Source: a virus. Taken from it: 36,966 nt of DNA. Position 1 is the stretch's first letter. The number at the start of each line of letters is the position of its first letter. The stretch spans positions 1 through 36,966 of IMG/VR virus record IMGVR_UViG_3300028553_000079; one strand, written 5' to 3'. A model generated the notes under the pieces. It saw nothing but the letters and a program-made list of their open reading frames with translations, made no database searches and was not told the DNA's origin. Shown piece by piece: positions 35,567-36,966 of this stretch. The translations under genes and the position numbers were made by a program.

Positions 35567-36208
35567 TTAATTTGTCCGTTTTTGTATTTTGCAATTATTA
35601 AAATGATATCTAGTCATATTAGGCCCATTGCCAACTTTCTGACAATAAGGACAAGTTTTTTCTACAAGATTATGTTTTATACCTTTACCATAAGACCTAC
35701 CAGTAAGAACTTTGCTCATGTGTTTTTTAAAATCTTCTGTTCTTGGTCCGTATACTTTTCCAGTTAATGCTTTACTTATACCCATAGATCTAGCTTTTCG
35801 CGTTTCTGGATTTGCCCAAGTTATAGCATTAAGCGCAGTCATGCTTTCACTAGTCCATGCTGTTTTTGGTGGCCCGATTGTTTTAACTCTATTCAGAGCT
35901 TTAATACTCATTTTTTCTTTGGTTTCATCTGAATATTTGCCAGACACTCCAGCTTCTTCTTTTAAGTTAGCAAAAGCTTTATTACTTATTACATTAAACT
36001 TATTACTATAAAAAAGACCATACTGTTTAAGTTCGCTTTCAGTTTCATATACGCCTAATATATTAGTTGTAACATCGTAACCATATTTTTTAATATGACG
36101 CAACCAGTACACGCCAGAACCAGTGTATTTTTGCACATCTTTTCTTTTAGTATAACCAAGATATTTTAAACCAGTTACATTATGAGTTTTTAAATATAAT
36201 GTGTACAT
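35567..36208 (-). CDS. GIY-YIG-type homing endonuclease between gp14 and gp15
   Basis: A 213-residue protein. MYTLYLKTHNVTGLKYLGYT gives the Y-x-L-Y...Y-L-G-Y-T variant of the GIY-YIG motif; YTGSGVYWLRHIKKYGYDV and ETESELKQYGLFYSNKFNV (Glu) continue the nuclease fold. Two NUMOD3-like repeats follow (YSDETKEKMSIKALNRVKTI and ARSMGISKALTGKVYGPR), then a zinc-finger-like CPYCQKVGNGPNMTRYHFNN with a final Cys. The ATG at 36208 is one base after the gp14 stop (TAATATG). A longer in-frame start at 36247 would overlap gp14 by 38 bases. It lies cleanly between two structural genes. No late promoter of its own is visible. Confidence 0.82.
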   Translation of the reverse strand: MYTLYLKTHNVTGLKYLGYTKRKDVQKYTGSGVYWLRHIKKYGYDVTTNILGVYETESELKQYGLFYSNKFNVISNKAFANLKEEAGVSGKYSDETKEKMSIKALNRVKTIGPPKTAWTSESMTALNAITWANPETRKARSMGISKALTGKVYGPRTEDFKKHMSKVLTGRSYGKGIKHNLVEKTCPYCQKVGNGPNMTRYHFNNCKIQKRTN

Positions 36209-36209
36209 A

Positions 36210-36966
36210 TTATGGTTCACCAAATGGATTTGAAGTTGAAAAATCAATTATATCCTGACCGGCTTGTTCAAAAATTTCATTCTGAGCTAAGGGTTCTTGA
36301 GGTATGTATAAATCAGGATCGTCAATATTATATACTCGTGTAATAGTCCAACCAGTATTTGCAGTATTGTTTAAGTTGATTATACTTCCTGGCGTAAATG
36401 TTCTTATTGTTCCGTCAGTCGACATTGAAGAGGCAATATAAAGATTTGCAATACGATTGACACCGCCAACAACTCGTGCTTGAGTCTCAATGAAGTTAGC
36501 AACTTCGCCTGTTACGTTCTCTTCTTCAATATCTGGTTCAGGTGAAGATGGAATTGAAATCGTTGGCGCAACAGTATAACCTGTTCCCGGCACAGTAATA
36601 TTAATATCTACTACTGATCCTTGATTGTTCAATACTAATAATCCTTCAGCGCGTATACCACCGTTTGCAGGAGCAGAGAATGTTATACTTACAGGTTGTA
36701 CGTAGCCAAACCCTGCAACTGTAATTGTAGTATCAACAACTGAACCTCCTGAGATCGTTGCAGTCGCTGATGCTGAAGATTCTATCTTTGGAGAAATGAT
36801 TTGTTTTACGATATCACCTGCTGCGTATCCAATAGTACCACCTTGGATTTGTACAACAACTTGTGGTCCATAGATCTGTTCAAAGCGATCAACATCTTTA
36901 ACACCTGTTGTAAACTTCTCAGCAGAGTATTCAAAGAGCTCACACTGTAGTTCATATGTTGGTAAT
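36210..36966 (-). CDS. 14: Neck protein (T4 gp14-like), 5' end beyond the window
   Basis: The frame is open from the right edge to TAA at 36210, giving the C-terminal ~251 residues. It begins LPTYELQCELFEYSAEKFTT, then GVKDVDRFEQIYGPQVVVQI, which is how gp14 homologues continue after their first third. Two repeats of about 45 residues follow (SVVDTTITVAGFGYVQPVSI and SVVDINITVPGTGYTVAPTI), a G-x-G-Y beta repeat typical of marine T4-like phage structural proteins. The end is IDFSTSNPFGEP. gp14 with gp13 joins head to tail. The identification also rests on the 14-15-16-17 gene order. Confidence 0.85.
   Translation of the reverse strand, partial: LPTYELQCELFEYSAEKFTTGVKDVDRFEQIYGPQVVVQIQGGTIGYAAGDIVKQIISPKIESSASATATISGGSVVDTTITVAGFGYVQPVSITFSAPANGGIRAEGLLVLNNQGSVVDINITVPGTGYTVAPTISIPSSPEPDIEEENVTGEVANFIETQARVVGGVNRIANLYIASSMSTDGTIRTFTPGSIINLNNTANTGWTITRVYNIDDPDLYIPQEPLAQNEIFEQAGQDIIDFSTSNPFGEP

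Noticed and set aside
1-36966. CRISPR arrays, insertion sequences, integrase or attachment sites
   Set aside because: No spaced direct repeats, transposase or integrase frames were seen; gene content is that of a virulent phage.

Overview
The window is a slice of a virulent, T4-like contractile-tailed phage (myovirus). Every credible gene is on the minus strand, so transcription runs from high to low coordinates. It carries the T4 head and tail genes in T4 order (gp14, 15, 16, 17, 18, 19, 20, 67, 68, 21, 22, 23) and the T4 replication and recombination set (uvsY, uvsW, gp55, gp47, gp46, gp45, gp44, gp62, regA, gp43). The extra genes (CobS/CobT-like ATPase and VWA pair, MazG-like and MazZ-like NTP hydrolases, Dps, small acidic proteins) resemble those of marine T4-like phages such as cyanophages and pelagiphages. 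No photosynthesis gene, tRNA or other host marker is present, so the host cannot be named. DNA is AT-rich.

Layout in transcription order. 36966-22450 is the late morphogenesis block: neck, sheath terminator, terminase, sheath, tube, portal, prohead core, protease, scaffold, capsid and a tube-like protein, punctuated by TATAAATA late promoters and two strong hairpin terminators. 22450-15500 holds Dps, UvsY, UvsW, an Sm-like protein, late sigma factor gp55 and the gp47/gp46 nuclease. 15390-11530 holds the VWA/peptidase-like protein, a MoxR/CobS-type AAA+ ATPase and a MazZ-like hydrolase. 11510-7220 holds clamp, DsbA-like protein, clamp loader, DexA-like exonuclease and RegA. 7190-4910 is a surface- or base-modification-like cassette of two GT9 glycosyltransferases and a methyltransferase. 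4780-1 holds an Sm-like protein, DNA polymerase, small proteins, a MazG-like protein, an HNH endonuclease and the start of a possible primase.

Regulation is readable. Eight promoters match TGTACA, 17 bp, then an extended TG-N-TATAAT, and a ninth (19490-19518) keeps the -10 and spacing with a weaker -35. They sit before the replication genes, one inside gp47 and one on the otherwise empty plus strand. TATAAATA boxes, served in T4 by gp55 and the gp45 clamp (both encoded here), sit before late genes and before two homing endonuclease genes.

The most striking structure is the large terminase. It is broken into two genes (33136-34152 and 31436-32542) that end and begin in the halves of an atypically split intein, with a GIY-YIG endonuclease gene wedged between and overlapping both. 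Five HNH or GIY-YIG endonuclease genes occur in all. One, at the end of the prohead protease gene, has left the protease's displaced C-terminal codons behind as a relic. Other unusual points are a perfectly inverted 22-bp element upstream of two promoters, non-AUG starts for gp46 and an HNH gene, a (TAA)9 repeat at the gp62/regA junction, and a GC-rich structured non-coding stretch ahead of an Sm-like gene.
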